From assembly GCA_030447505.1 (NCBI GenBank), contig JAUJOT010000004.1, positions 331,271 to 395,270 of the forward strand: DNA of 64,000 bases. The letters are read 5' to 3'. Below, piece after piece: positions 1 to 9,030 of the stretch. The notes under the pieces were generated by a model. The model searched no databases. It was not told where the DNA came from and worked only from the letters and a program-made list of their open reading frames with translations. The translations under genes were made by a program, and so were the position numbers. This stretch comes from Solirubrobacteraceae bacterium. GTDB lineage: Bacteria; Actinomycetota; Thermoleophilia; Solirubrobacterales; Solirubrobacteraceae. Position 1 is the stretch's first letter; the number at the start of each line of letters is the position of its first letter.

Positions 1-1030
1 AGCGACGCGGTCCTCGCGATCGCGGCCGAGCATGCCGTCGAGCCGGTCCTGCAGAGGCTCGTCGACGCCGCCCGCGAGCTGGTCGGCGCGACGACCTGAT
101 CGCCTCGCTCGGCGTGCTGCCGCGCCAGCACGGGCTGCTCGGCGCGATGCTCGAGTCCGACGCGCCGCAGCGCACGGCCGACATCCGTCAGGACCGGCGC
201 TTCAGGGGCTGGTGGCCGGCGGCGCATCCGTCGATGAGCTCGTTCCTCGGCGTCCCGATCCTGTCGGGCGGCGCTGTCGTCGCGGGCGCGTTCTACCTCA
301 CCGACAAGGAGGACGCGGACGAGTTCTCCGATGCCGACCAGGAGCTCATAGAGACGTTCGCCAGCCACGCCGCGCTCGCGCTCGCGCTCGCCTGCACGAG
401 CGCTCGCGCGAGCTGAGCATCGTCGAGGAGCGAAACCGGCTTGCGCGCGAGCTGCACGACGCGGTGACGCAGAAGCTCGTCGGCCTCGTGCTCGCCGCGG
501 AGTCCGGCGCTGTGCTGATCGACCACGACGCGCAGCAGGCCGCGGTGCAGCTGAAGCTCGTACGCGAGCTCGCGCGCGAGGCGATGGACGAGCTGCGCTC
601 GGTGATCGTCCACCTGCGCCCCGCGTCGTTGGAGTCGCAGGGCCTCGCGGTCGCGCTCGGCAAGCACGTCGACGTGCTGCGCCGCACGCACAAGCGCGAC
701 ATCTCGCTCGAGGTCGGCGCCGGCGTGCCGGTCGCGGCCGCCGTCGAAGGCGACGCGTTCCGGATCGCCCAGGAGGCGCTGCACAACGCGCTGCGCCACG
801 CCGGCGCCGGCGCGCGGATCGCCGTCGTGCTCCACTCCGAGCCCGGCCGCCTCGAGCTGAGCGTGACCGACGACGGCGTCGGCTTCGAGCCCGACGCAGC
901 GCCGGTGCGCTCGCACCGCCTCGGGCTGACGACGATGGCCGAGCGGGCGCGCGCGGCCGGCGGGACGCTGACGATCGACTCGACGCCGGGTGCCGGGACG
1001 ACGGTGCGCCTCGAGGTGCCCGGCCCGTGA
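1..1030 (+). pseudogene. NarL-type sensor histidine kinase (GAF-HisKA_3-HATPase), 5' partial and frameshifted
   Basis: Sensor kinase that would phosphorylate the adjacent response regulator. Three reading frames are needed. Frame 1 encodes a helical start up to about 90 and stops at 97-99. Frame 3 (about 93-416) encodes the GAF core (LPRQHGLLGAML, then SFLGVPILSGG). Frame 2 from about 405 encodes the dimerisation/phosphoacceptor helix (ERNRLARELHDAVTQ, His in RELHD) and an HATPase_c domain (N box EALHNALRHA, G boxes DDGVGFEP and GLTTMAERA). At the first frame switch the start of the GAF domain, roughly 20 codons, also seems to be missing. The second switch looks like a one-base indel. The stop overlaps the regulator start (GTGA). 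Either a decayed kinase or a mis-sequenced one; the kinase half itself is intact. The gene begins upstream of the window. Confidence 0.8.
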
Positions 1031-1674
1031 TCTCGGTCCTGATCGCCGACGACCACGCCGTCGTGCGCCAGGGGCTGCGGACGTTCCTCGAGCTGCAGGA
1101 GGACATCGACGTGGTCGGCGAGGCGGCCGACGGGGAGCAGGCCGTCGCGGCGGCCGCCGCGCTGCAGCCCGACGTCGTGCTGATGGACCTCGTGATGCCG
1201 CGCCTGCCGGGCGTCGACGCGATCGAGCGCCTGTGCGCGAGCGGCTCGACGGCGCGCGTGATCGTGCTGACGAGCTTCCTCGACGAGGACAAGCTGCTGC
1301 CCGCCGTGCGCGCGGGCGCGGCCGGCTACCTGCTCAAGGACGTCGAGCCGGCGCAGCTCGCCAGTGCGATCCGCATCGTCGACCGCGGCGAGGCGCTGCT
1401 GCACCCGGCGGTCGCCGCGCGCGTGCTGCAGGAGCTCGTCTCGCCGCACGCTGCGCCGGCGCGCGCCGAGCGCCACGAGTCGCTGACGGCGCGCGAGCGC
1501 GAGGTGCTCGCCCTCGTCGCGCGCGGCAGCGCGAACAAGGCGATCGCGGTCGAGCTCGGCGTCGCGGAGAAGACCGTCAAGACGCACGTCGGCAACATCC
1601 TCGCCAAGCTCGGCCTGTCAGACCGTACGCAGGCCGCGCTGTATGCGCTGCGGGAGGGCCTGACGGACCCGTGA
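1027..1674 (+). CDS. NarL/LuxR-family response regulator
   Basis: Two-component response regulator of 215 aa. The N-terminal receiver domain shows the acidic pair (IADDHAVV), the phospho-acceptor Asp in VVLMDLVMP near residue 56, the conserved Thr/Ser in VIVLTSF and the Lys in LLKDVEP. The C-terminal LuxR helix-turn-helix is LTAREREVLALVARG followed by VAEKTVKTHVGNIL. The start is GTG at 1027, overlapping the kinase stop as GTGA, so the pair is translationally coupled. Its output genes cannot be told from sequence. Unlike the kinase it is fully open, which argues that the system was recently functional. Confidence 0.95.
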   Translation: MISVLIADDHAVVRQGLRTFLELQEDIDVVGEAADGEQAVAAAAALQPDVVLMDLVMPRLPGVDAIERLCASGSTARVIVLTSFLDEDKLLPAVRAGAAGYLLKDVEPAQLASAIRIVDRGEALLHPAVAARVLQELVSPHAAPARAERHESLTAREREVLALVARGSANKAIAVELGVAEKTVKTHVGNILAKLGLSDRTQAALYALREGLTDP

Positions 1675-1784
1675 GGCGCGCGGCGGCGCGCCGTGTTGCG
1701 CCCGCGCCGATCGCAGATCCCGCCGCCGGTCCTAGGACCAATTGCCGATGGCGCCCGCGGCGACGGCGGACGTAGCGTGCTGCC

Positions 1785-2132
1785 ATGCACGAACCGTCAT
1801 TGACCGACGCCGTCAGGCGCGAGCTGCTCGTGCGCTCGCAGGTCACCGAGAGCACCCATCGCTTCGGCGCGATCGAGTTCCGGCTCGGCCGCCGCGAGCT
1901 CGGCCACCTGCACGGCGAGCAGATGGCCGACCTGCCGTTTCCGCGCCGCGTCCGCGACGAGCTGATCGCCTCCGGCAGAGCGGAGCCGCATCACGTCCGG
2001 CCGGATTCGGGCTGGGTGACGCGCAGGGTCCGCGGGCCCGCGGACGTCGAGGCGATCGTCGAGCTGTTCCGGCTGAGCTACGAGCGCGCCCTTGCGGCGC
2101 GTTCACGCACGCAGCACGAGGCGACCGCATGA
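1785..2132 (+). CDS. DUF5519 (luciferase-domain) family protein
   Basis: Small protein of 115 aa with the pattern of the actinobacterial DUF5519 'luciferase-like' family: an N-terminal helix, a conserved FRLGRRELGHLHG stretch near residues 31-43, then HHVRPDSGWVTRRV near 69-82 and a short C-terminal helix. The biochemical function of this family is not established; despite the family name no FMN site is visible. The stop overlaps the ATG of the following SDR (ATGA), so the genes are probably cotranscribed. The upstream gap from 1675 contains no other gene. Confidence 0.75.
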   Translation: MHEPSLTDAVRRELLVRSQVTESTHRFGAIEFRLGRRELGHLHGEQMADLPFPRRVRDELIASGRAEPHHVRPDSGWVTRRVRGPADVEAIVELFRLSYERALAARSRTQHEATA

Positions 2133-2826
2133 GCACGGCTGGCCGCGGCCCCACCGCGATCGTCACGGGCGCCTCGCGCGGCCTCGGCCTGGCGCTCGCG
2201 CACGCGCTCGCGCAGCGCGGCTGGCGGCTCGTCGTCGACGCCCGCAGCGCAGACGACCTCGAGGCCGCGCGGACCGCGCTCACGCAGGCCGGAGCCGAGG
2301 TCGTCGCGGTTGTCGGCGACGTCGCCGAGTCCCGGCATCGCGGCACGCTCGTCCAAGCCGCGGGCGAGCGGATCGACCTGCTCGTCAACAACGCGAGCGT
2401 GCTCGGCGCGTCGCCGCTTCCGGCGCTCGCCGACTATCCGCTCGAAGTGCTCGAGCAGGTCTTCCGCATCAACGCGATCGCGCCGCTCGCGCTCGTCCAG
2501 CTCGCGCTGCCGCGGGCGCGCGGATCGTGAACCTCGTCTCCGACGCCGCGGTCGAGGCCTACGAGGGCTGGGGCGGCTACGGCGCGTCGAAGGCGGCGCT
2601 CCAGCAGCTGACCGCGGTGCTCGGCGCAGAGTGGCCCGACCTGCGCGTCTACGCCGTCGACCCCGGCGACATGAACACGCGCATGAACCAGGACGCCCAT
2701 CCCGGCGAGGACATCTCCGATCTGCCGGCGCCGCAGGAGAGCGTTCCGGCCCTGCTCGTGCTCGTCGAGGGCGACGTGCCGAGCGGCCGCTACGCGGCGA
2801 CGCGTCTGGCGACGGTCGCAGGGTGA
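2129..2826 (+). pseudogene. Short-chain dehydrogenase/reductase, frameshifted
   Basis: NAD(P)-dependent oxidoreductase of the classical SDR type; substrate unknown. The first frame (2129 to about 2510) has the cofactor motif TGASRGLG near residue 13 and the NNAS motif. The second frame (about 2515-2826) continues with IVNLVSDAA, the catalytic Tyr/Lys as YGASKAA, and a C-terminal substrate loop. The two halves join with no loss of conserved sequence if one base is restored in the C/G-rich run near 2505-2520. The start is ATG 2129, coupled to the preceding gene; the stop overlaps the next start. A one-base sequencing error is as likely as a true mutation. Confidence 0.8.
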
Positions 2827-2951
2827 GCACCGCGGCCGACGCCGTGCCCGCGCGGCGCGAGGCGCACGCGCCGGCGGAAGCGCGCGGGCTCGCGCGCGAC
2901 GGCTACCTGTGGCACGAGTTCGGCGACGCCCACCTGATCCTCCCCTGCTGA
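2823..2951 (+). pseudogene. queA-like remnant (tRNA ribosyltransferase-isomerase), internally deleted
   Basis: An open frame of 42 codons starting GTG at 2823 and overlapping the SDR stop. The first 26 residues resemble the N-terminus of actinobacterial QueA-family proteins (APAEARGLARD). The last 16 (GYLWHEFGDAHLIL) resemble the extreme C-terminus of the same family. The several hundred residues normally between them are missing, so this looks like a gene reduced to its two ends by one internal deletion or by an assembly collapse. QueA transfers and isomerises the ribosyl group of S-adenosylmethionine during queuosine synthesis; this fragment cannot do so. Assignment rests on recognition of the two ends only. 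Confidence 0.5.
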
Positions 2952-3100
2952 TCTCGAGTCTGGTCGGCGGTAGGTGGGCCGCGCTACGGACCCATCGCCG
3001 AACAGCATCCGCCGAGGCGGCCCGAGCAGCGGGGGCTGGACGTGCGCTTTGCATGTCCCGGCTTCCGTCCTCGGCCGGAACGGGTCTAACCTTCGCGCGC

Positions 3101-3889
3101 ATGCGCCTGACGACGTTCCTCCCGCCCGGCTCCGACGTCCCGCGCGCGGGGCAGATCCGCGACGACGAGGTCGTGTCGTTCGCGATCAAGCGCGAGACCG
3201 TGCTCGAGCGCCTGCGGACCGGAGACCAGGACGCGGCGCTCGGCGACGCCTACCCGCTCGCCGATGTCACGCTGCTCGCGCCGGTGCCGCGACCGCGCGC
3301 GATCTTCGGCATCGGCCTGAACTACGCCGCCCACGCCGTCGAGCAGGGCAAGGAGCTGCCGGAGTTCCCGATCGTCTTCATGAAGCTGCCGAGCTCGAGC
3401 GCGCCGCCGAACGCGACGCTGCGCTGCCCGCAGGTCGTCAGGCGCCTGGACTACGAGGGCGAGCTCGCGATCGTCATCGGCGCGCGCGGCACGATCGCCG
3501 GCTACGCCGTCGCCGACGACGTCAGCGCGCGCGACCTGCAGCGCCGCGAGCCACAGTGGACGCGCGCCAAGGGCGCCGACGGCTTCTGCCCCTGGGGGCC
3601 GTGGATCACGACCAAGGACGACGTGCCCGACCCGCAGAACCTGCGCATCACGACGCACGTCAACGGCGAGCTGCGCCAGGACTCCTCGACGAGCGACCTC
3701 GTCTTCGGCCCGCAGGAGCTCGTCGACTTCATCTCCGAGACCTGCACGCTGGAACCCGGCGACCTGATCCTGACGGGCACGCCGAGCGGCGTCGGGATGT
3801 CGATGAAGCCGCGCCGGTTCCTCGACTCCGGTGACGTCGTCCGGATCGAGATCGAGTCGCTCGGCGTGATCGAACATGCCGTCGCTTGA
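3101..3889 (+). CDS. Fumarylacetoacetate hydrolase (FAH) family protein
   Basis: Protein of 262 aa with the FAH/catechol-pathway fold. Visible hallmarks are GIGLNYAAHA near residue 69, FMKLPSS, the metal-binding acids in RRLDYEGELAIVIG near 113-126, VADDVSARDLQRRE, and the C-terminal LTGTPSGVGMSMKPRRFLDSGD. The family hydrolyses, hydrates or decarboxylates 2-oxo-enol acids using Mg2+ or Mn2+; the exact substrate is not evident. ATG 3101 was chosen because the family begins just upstream of the FLPPG segment; in-frame sequence further upstream is not family-like. The 3' end overlaps the carboxypeptidase start by 14 bases, so the two are probably one operon. Confidence 0.9.
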   Translation: MRLTTFLPPGSDVPRAGQIRDDEVVSFAIKRETVLERLRTGDQDAALGDAYPLADVTLLAPVPRPRAIFGIGLNYAAHAVEQGKELPEFPIVFMKLPSSSAPPNATLRCPQVVRRLDYEGELAIVIGARGTIAGYAVADDVSARDLQRREPQWTRAKGADGFCPWGPWITTKDDVPDPQNLRITTHVNGELRQDSSTSDLVFGPQELVDFISETCTLEPGDLILTGTPSGVGMSMKPRRFLDSGDVVRIEIESLGVIEHAVA

Positions 3890-5342
3890 CCCTGCGCTCG
3901 CCGAGCGGCTCGGCGAGCTCTCCGACCTGCGCCACGCCGGTCAGGTGCTGGCCTGGGACCAGCAGGTGATGATGCCCGCCGAGGGCGCGCCGGCGCGCGG
4001 CGAGGCGCTCGCGACGATCCGGCGGATGTTCCACGACCTGCTCGTCGACCCGGCGCTCGGCACGCTGCTCGCCGCAGCTGCCGACGCAGAGCCGCTGATC
4101 GTGCGCGCCGTGCGCCGCGATCACGAGATCGAGCGGCGCGTGCCGGGCGAGCTGACCGCCGAGATGTCACGCGCCGGATCGGACGGCTACAGCACCTGGC
4201 TGCAGGCGCGCGACGCCAACGACTATCGCGTCTTCGAGCCGGCTCTGGCACGCAACATCGAGCTCGCGCGCCGCTACGCCGACTGCTTCCCGGAGTGCGA
4301 GCACCCCTACGACGCGCTGCTGGACCGCTACGAGCCCGGCACCACCGCGGCGCAGGTCTCAGACCTGTTCGTCCGCCTGCGCGAGGGGCTCGTGCCGTTG
4401 ATATCGCAGATCGCCATGCAGCCCGCCCGTCAGGCGCTCGCGGGCGAGTTCCCCGTCAGCGCGCAACGCGAGATCGGCCTCGAGATCGTCCAGACGATGG
4501 GCTTCGATGCCGGCGCCTGGCGCCTGGATGACGCCGTGCACCCGTTCGCCGCCTCGCCGTCGCCCGGCGACGTACGCGTGACGTCGCGTTTTGACGACCA
4601 CAGCCTGGCGGGCCTGTTCGCGCTCCTGCACGAGGTCGGGCACGGGCTCTACGAGCACGGCGTCGACGGCGCGCTCGCGCGCACGACGCTCGACACGGGC
4701 GTCTCGCTCGGCGTGCACGAGTCGCAGAGCCGGCTGTGGGAGAACCTCGTCGGCCGCAGCCCGGCCTTCTGGACCTACTGGCTGCCGCGCCTGCGCGACC
4801 GCTTTCCGCTCAGCCTGCGCGACGTCGACCTCGACGCGTTCATCCGCGCGATCAACGTCGTGCGCCCGACGCTGATCCGCGTCGAGGCCGACGAGGTGAC
4901 GTACTCGCTGCACGTGATCCTGCGCTTCGAGCTCGAGCTGGCGCTCGTCGAGGGCAGCTTGGACGTCGCCGAGCTGCCCGCCGCCTGGGCGGCCAAGATG
5001 AAGCAGTTTCTCGGCATCGAGGTGCCCGACGATCTGCATGGCGTCCTGCAGGACATCCACTGGTCGGAGGGCATCATCGGCTACTTCCCGACGTACGCGA
5101 TCGGCAACGTCCTGGCAGCACAGCTGTGGCAGGCCGCGCGCGCCGACATCCCGTCGCTCGACGACGAGCTGGCGCGCGGCGAGGTCGGCTCTCTGCGCGT
5201 CTGGCTGCGCGAGAAGATCCATCGCCACGGTCGCCTGCTGACGCCGCCCGAGCTCATCGAGCAGGCCGTCGGGGGTCGGCTCGATCCCGTGCCGATGCTC
5301 GATCACCTGCGCGCGAAGTACGGCGCGCTGTACGAGCTGTAG
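3876..5342 (+). CDS. M32-family metallocarboxypeptidase
   Basis: Cytoplasmic zinc carboxypeptidase of 488 aa, the usual M32 length, removing C-terminal residues from peptides. The zinc motif HEVGH lies at residues 252-256 and the second conserved block HESQSRLWEN at 281-290 supplies the third ligand. Other family blocks are WDQQVMMP near 27 and the DPIHWSEG-type segment DIHWSEGIIGYFPTYAIGN near the C-terminus. The ATG at 3876 overlaps the end of the FAH gene. It ends 23 bases from the convergent clpP gene. Confidence 0.93.
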   Translation: MPSLDPALAERLGELSDLRHAGQVLAWDQQVMMPAEGAPARGEALATIRRMFHDLLVDPALGTLLAAAADAEPLIVRAVRRDHEIERRVPGELTAEMSRAGSDGYSTWLQARDANDYRVFEPALARNIELARRYADCFPECEHPYDALLDRYEPGTTAAQVSDLFVRLREGLVPLISQIAMQPARQALAGEFPVSAQREIGLEIVQTMGFDAGAWRLDDAVHPFAASPSPGDVRVTSRFDDHSLAGLFALLHEVGHGLYEHGVDGALARTTLDTGVSLGVHESQSRLWENLVGRSPAFWTYWLPRLRDRFPLSLRDVDLDAFIRAINVVRPTLIRVEADEVTYSLHVILRFELELALVEGSLDVAELPAAWAAKMKQFLGIEVPDDLHGVLQDIHWSEGIIGYFPTYAIGNVLAAQLWQAARADIPSLDDELARGEVGSLRVWLREKIHRHGRLLTPPELIEQAVGGRLDPVPMLDHLRAKYGALYEL

Positions 5343-5364
5343 CGCGTCGGCGCCGCGCGTCCGC

Positions 5365-5946
5365 TCAGTGGTTCTCGATGACGCGATCGATGAGGCCGTA
5401 CTCGACGGCCTGCTCGGGCTTGAAGAAGCGGTCGCGCTCCATGTCGGCGCGTACCTGCTCCTCGGTCTGACCGGTGTGGTGGGCGTAGATCTCGTCCATC
5501 CGCTTGCGTGTCTTGAGGATCTCGTTCATGTGGATCTCGATGTCCGTCGACTGACCCTCGAAGCCCGCCGAGGGCTGGTGGATGAGGACGCGGCTGTTGG
5601 GCAGCGAGAAGCGCTTGCCCTTCGCGCCCGCGGTCAGCAGCAGCGAGCCCATCGACATCGCGACACCCATGCACATCGTCTGGATGTCGGGCTTGACGAA
5701 CTGCATCGTGTCGTAGATCGCCATCCCGGCGTAGATCGACCCCCCGGGCGAGTTGATGTACAGCGAGATGTCCTTTTCGGGATCCTCGGACTCGAGATGC
5801 AGCAACTGGGCGACGATCAGGTTCGCGACCTGATCGTTGACCGGCGTGCCGAGGAAGACGATGCGCTCGTTGAGCAGCCGCGAGTAGATGTCGTACTCGC
5901 GTTCGCCGCGGGCGCTGCGCTGGACGACTGAGGGGACGAGAGGCAT
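5365..5946 (-). CDS. clpP: ATP-dependent Clp protease proteolytic subunit
   Basis: Serine peptidase subunit of the Clp protease, forming a 14-mer barrel that degrades proteins fed by Clp ATPases. The 193-aa length is normal. Catalytic residues are visible: Ser98 in [10 protein letters not shown], His123 in VLIHQPS and Asp172 in MERDRFF. The propeptide-like start is [19 protein letters not shown]. Many actinobacteria carry two clpP genes in tandem; only one lies here, and the neighbouring genes are not Clp components. It is convergent with the M32 gene and divergent from the ABC ATPase. Confidence 0.96.
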   Translation of the reverse strand: MPLVPSVVQRSARGEREYDIYSRLLNERIVFLGTPVNDQVANLIVAQLLHLESEDPEKDISLYINSPGGSIYAGMAIYDTMQFVKPDIQTMCMGVAMSMGSLLLTAGAKGKRFSLPNSRVLIHQPSAGFEGQSTDIEIHMNEILKTRKRMDEIYAHHTGQTEEQVRADMERDRFFKPEQAVEYGLIDRVIENH

Positions 5947-5973
5947 CCGGGCATCCTAGGTGACTAGCCTGGG

Positions 5974-6759
5974 GTGGTGCCCAACGCGCTGAGCATCCGC
6001 GGCCTGACGAAGCGCTACGACGATACGCGCGCCGACAGGCGCCGGATGCTCCGCAACCACGCAGCGGCGCCGAGCACAGGCGGCTTCCTCGCCGTCGAGG
6101 ACTTCGATCTCGAGATCGAAGCGGGCAGCTTCTTCGGCCTGCTCGGGCCCAACGGCGCGGGCAAGACGACGATCATCAGCGCCGTCTGCAACCTGATCCG
6201 CGTCACGGCAGGCGAGATCGACGTCTTCGGCGAGCCGCACGACGCGCTCGACGCGCGACGGATCGTCGGTCTCGCCGAGCAGGACGTCAACCTCGATCGC
6301 TTTCTCGACGTCGAGGAGACGCTGCTCTTCCACGGCGGCTACTTCGGGATGAGCCGGGCCGAGGCGCGCCGCCGCGCCGGCGAGATGATGGACGTCTTCG
6401 ACCTGCGCGCGAAGGCCGGCGTGCGCGCGCCAAAGCTGTCGGGCGGCATGCGGCGGCGGCTGCTGCTGGCGCGCGCGCTGATGCACGAGCCGCGCCTCGT
6501 GATCCTCGACGAGCCGACGGCGGGCGTGGACTTCGAGCTGCGCCTGGAGCTGTGGCGCTACATCCGGCGACTGCACGACGAGGGCGCCACGATCCTGCTG
6601 ACGACGCACTACCTCGAGGAGGCCGACGAGCTGTGCGAGGAGATCGCGCTGATCCGCGGCGGCCACCTCATCGCGCGCGACTCCGCGGACGGCCTGCGCA
6701 GCAGCTACGATGCCGACTCCCTCGCCGACGCGTACGTCCGTGCGATGGGAAGCGGCTGA
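5974..6759 (+). CDS. ABC transporter ATP-binding protein
   Basis: ATPase of an ABC-2 type exporter (262 aa). Walker A GPNGAGKTT is at residues 58-66, the signature LSGGM at 155-159, Walker B LVILDE at 175-180 and the switch His in LLTTHYLEEAD. An insertion of about 20 residues before the Walker A core (TRADRRRMLRNHAAAP) is unusual. The start is GTG at 5974. Its natural partner, an ABC-2 permease at 9027-9803, lies on the same strand but two cell-surface genes sit between them. Confidence 0.92.
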   Translation: MVPNALSIRGLTKRYDDTRADRRRMLRNHAAAPSTGGFLAVEDFDLEIEAGSFFGLLGPNGAGKTTIISAVCNLIRVTAGEIDVFGEPHDALDARRIVGLAEQDVNLDRFLDVEETLLFHGGYFGMSRAEARRRAGEMMDVFDLRAKAGVRAPKLSGGMRRRLLLARALMHEPRLVILDEPTAGVDFELRLELWRYIRRLHDEGATILLTTHYLEEADELCEEIALIRGGHLIARDSADGLRSSYDADSLADAYVRAMGSG

Positions 6760-6858
6760 CGCGCACGTTATTCGACCGAGATATTGGGTAATGTGCGCCG
6801 AACCGGGGGGCGTCGAGGTATCGACGCGGGCCTTTGACTTTACGGGAGGAAGAATCGC

Positions 6859-8448
6859 ATGACCCGATCCATGAAGCTCGGCCTGCTCTCGCTCATCGCG
6901 GCGGCGGCGACGATCTGGCTGCTGCCGGCCGCCTCGCTCGGAGGTGAAGCCGATCTGAAGCGGGTCGAGAACGATCTGCGCGGCGCCACACAAGGCGTGG
7001 GCAGCGCAGTCGATCAGGCCGCCGCCCCGGTCAGCGGCGCCCTGCGCTCGACGAAGAAGAAGACCAGCCGCGCGGTTGGCGCCACGACGCGGAAGTCCGC
7101 GACCACGCGTCAGACCACCGACGACCCGGCGCGCAACCCGCCGCTGCACGGCACCAACCCGCACGGTCAGGGCAGCGTCGCCGTCGCCGACCTCGATCCG
7201 AGCCGCGAGCGGCCGCTCAGCGGCGACACCGACGGCTCTGAGAGCGGCGAGGAGGTCGTCGTCGGCCGGGCGCGCGGCGAGCAGACCGACGGCGGCGGCC
7301 TGCGCGGCCGGATCACGATCCTCGCGCTCTTCGGCAATGAGCTCGCCGGCGTCGAGACCACCGAGGGCCAGAGGGAGAACGGCCCGCTGCAGCCGATCCA
7401 GGAAGGCGTGCTCGATCCGCTGTGCGTCTCGTCGAACAACCAGATCTGCCTCAGCCTGCTGACGGCGGACTCGGAGACGACGGGCAACCGCTCCACGAAC
7501 GACTTCGCGGTCGCTCGCGCGCGGGTCGGCGAGCTTCGCGTCGGCGCGGCCGAGAGCGCTGGCGCGATCGAGAACGAGCAGGAGTGCCAGAACGCCGCGG
7601 GCGCGGCGAGCGCGGCGAACGTCACGACTTCGGGAGAGGTCGTCGCAGCGGTTGCGAGCTCCCGCGCGGCTTCGAGGTCGTGCCGGGACCAGCCGGCGCA
7701 GGTGGACCGCGAGTCGCGCGTCATCCAGCTCGGCCGGGAGGGGGTCGGTGTGCCGCTGCCGGCGGCTGGCTGCGGCGACGGCACGCCCGACACCGTCGTT
7801 GAGATCCCGCTCGTCGTGACGATCGTCTGCAACGCCGATGACGTCGCCGGCGCGGCCGTGGTTCGCGATGCGCTCGACGTCTTCGTGCTCAACACCGGCG
7901 AGAACTCGCTGCTGAGGGAGTCGACCGCCTCCTCCGAGGCCCTCACCGTGGCGCCGGCCGGGGCCGAGACGGGTGGCGGGCCGCAGTGCTCCGACGGCGT
8001 CGACAACGACGGCGACGGCGTGATCGACGCCGCCGACCCGGGTTGTCACACCGACGGCAACCCGAACAACCCGGCCTCGTTCGACCCGAACGACAACTCC
8101 GAGGCCGACGGCGGCGGTCCCACGAGGGGTGCCGGCGACGAGAACGGCGGCACGCCGGAGTGCTCGGACAACCGTGACAACGACGGCGACGGGCGCATCG
8201 ACGAAGACGATCCGGGCTGCCACAGCGACGGCGACCCGAACAATCCCGCCTCGTTCAACCCTGACGACGACGACGAGAGCGACAGCGGCGGCGGCGGCGG
8301 CGGCGGGGGCGGCGACGCCCGCACCGTGGACGCGGGCGCGCTGCCGTTCACGGGCACGAACATCGTCGGGCTGCTCCTCGCGGGCCTGCTGATGCTCGCC
8401 GGCGGTCTCGTACTGCGGCGGCGGGAGGATGCGCACGCCGGCTCGTAG
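6859..8448 (+). CDS. LPxTG-anchored surface protein with Asp/Asn-rich calcium-binding-type repeats
   Basis: Secreted protein of 529 aa, probably bound to the cell wall by sortase. A signal peptide (MTRSMKLGLLSLIAAAATIW) is followed by a low-complexity linker. The C-terminus has LPFTG near residue 495, a hydrophobic helix and the positive tail RRRED. Residues about 375-475 contain two copies of a 38-40-residue unit, each with C-S-D, DNDGDG and DPGCH, resembling thrombospondin type-3 or EF-hand-like calcium loops with a disulfide. The central region of about 200 residues has paired cysteines and is not recognised. A strong ribosome site (GGGAGGAAG, 6843-6851) precedes ATG 6859. The gene lies between an exporter's ATPase and permease genes. 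Confidence 0.85.
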   Translation: MTRSMKLGLLSLIAAAATIWLLPAASLGGEADLKRVENDLRGATQGVGSAVDQAAAPVSGALRSTKKKTSRAVGATTRKSATTRQTTDDPARNPPLHGTNPHGQGSVAVADLDPSRERPLSGDTDGSESGEEVVVGRARGEQTDGGGLRGRITILALFGNELAGVETTEGQRENGPLQPIQEGVLDPLCVSSNNQICLSLLTADSETTGNRSTNDFAVARARVGELRVGAAESAGAIENEQECQNAAGAASAANVTTSGEVVAAVASSRAASRSCRDQPAQVDRESRVIQLGREGVGVPLPAAGCGDGTPDTVVEIPLVVTIVCNADDVAGAAVVRDALDVFVLNTGENSLLRESTASSEALTVAPAGAETGGGPQCSDGVDNDGDGVIDAADPGCHTDGNPNNPASFDPNDNSEADGGGPTRGAGDENGGTPECSDNRDNDGDGRIDEDDPGCHSDGDPNNPASFNPDDDDESDSGGGGGGGGGDARTVDAGALPFTGTNIVGLLLAGLLMLAGGLVLRRREDAHAGS

Positions 8449-9030
8449 ATGCCCGGCGGTCTACGGGAGCTGCTGACGCGGCGCCGCCTCGGCGGCGCCG
8501 CGCTCGTCCTCGCGGGACTGGCGGTGGCGGTCGCCGTCCTCTGGCCGGTGCTGGGCGGCGGCGACGGTGAGGACGCGAACGCCAAGGCGGTACGGCTCGT
8601 GTCGGTACCCCAGCTCGGCCTGGCGTTCGCTCACCCCCGCAGCTGGACGCGCAGCGTGAAGGGCCGCGTGATCCGCCTGCGCAGCCCCGATGGCTCCGCG
8701 GTCATGACATTCGCGTCACCGGTTGCGGGGCGCCAGCCGCAGCGCGTGAAGGCCGCGCTCGAGCGCGAGCTTCGCAGGCAGCTGAAGCCCGTGACCGTCA
8801 TCCGTGACGGCCCGGGGCGGCTGGGCGGGCGGAAGGTCTCGACGCTCGAGCTGAGGGGCTCCACGCGGGGCGGCCGCGTACGCGCTCTGGCGCTCGTTGC
8901 CACGACGCAGTACCGCACGTACGCCGTCACGTTGCTGACGCCGGCGCGTCCTTCGCGAAAGCGCCTGGAAGAGGTATCGCAGATCCTCGCGACGGTGGAT
9001 CTCGTCAAGCCACGACGCGCAGCGCGGTGA
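8449..9030 (+). CDS. Membrane-anchored extracytoplasmic protein, function unknown
   Basis: Protein of 193 aa with a short cytoplasmic start, one transmembrane helix (about residues 16-36, GAALVLAGLAVAVAVLWPVL) and an outside domain. That domain begins with LGLAFAHPRSWTRS, a pattern common in PsbP-like lipoproteins of high-GC Gram-positives. No lipobox cysteine is present, so it is anchored by the helix. It starts directly after the LPxTG gene stop and overlaps the permease start by four bases, so all three genes are likely cotranscribed. A role in assembling or presenting the surface protein is inference from position only. Confidence 0.7.
   Translation: MPGGLRELLTRRRLGGAALVLAGLAVAVAVLWPVLGGGDGEDANAKAVRLVSVPQLGLAFAHPRSWTRSVKGRVIRLRSPDGSAVMTFASPVAGRQPQRVKAALERELRRQLKPVTVIRDGPGRLGGRKVSTLELRGSTRGGRVRALALVATTQYRTYAVTLLTPARPSRKRLEEVSQILATVDLVKPRRAAR

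Noticed and set aside
346-1587. Long minus-strand frame opposite the kinase-regulator pair
   Set aside because: No recognisable domain; the plus-strand genes carry all conserved motifs.
5956-8436. An 826-codon open frame on the minus strand opposite the ABC ATPase and LPxTG genes
   Set aside because: Composition is Arg/Ala/Val/Asp-rich with no domain; it is the antisense shadow of two real genes in high-GC DNA.
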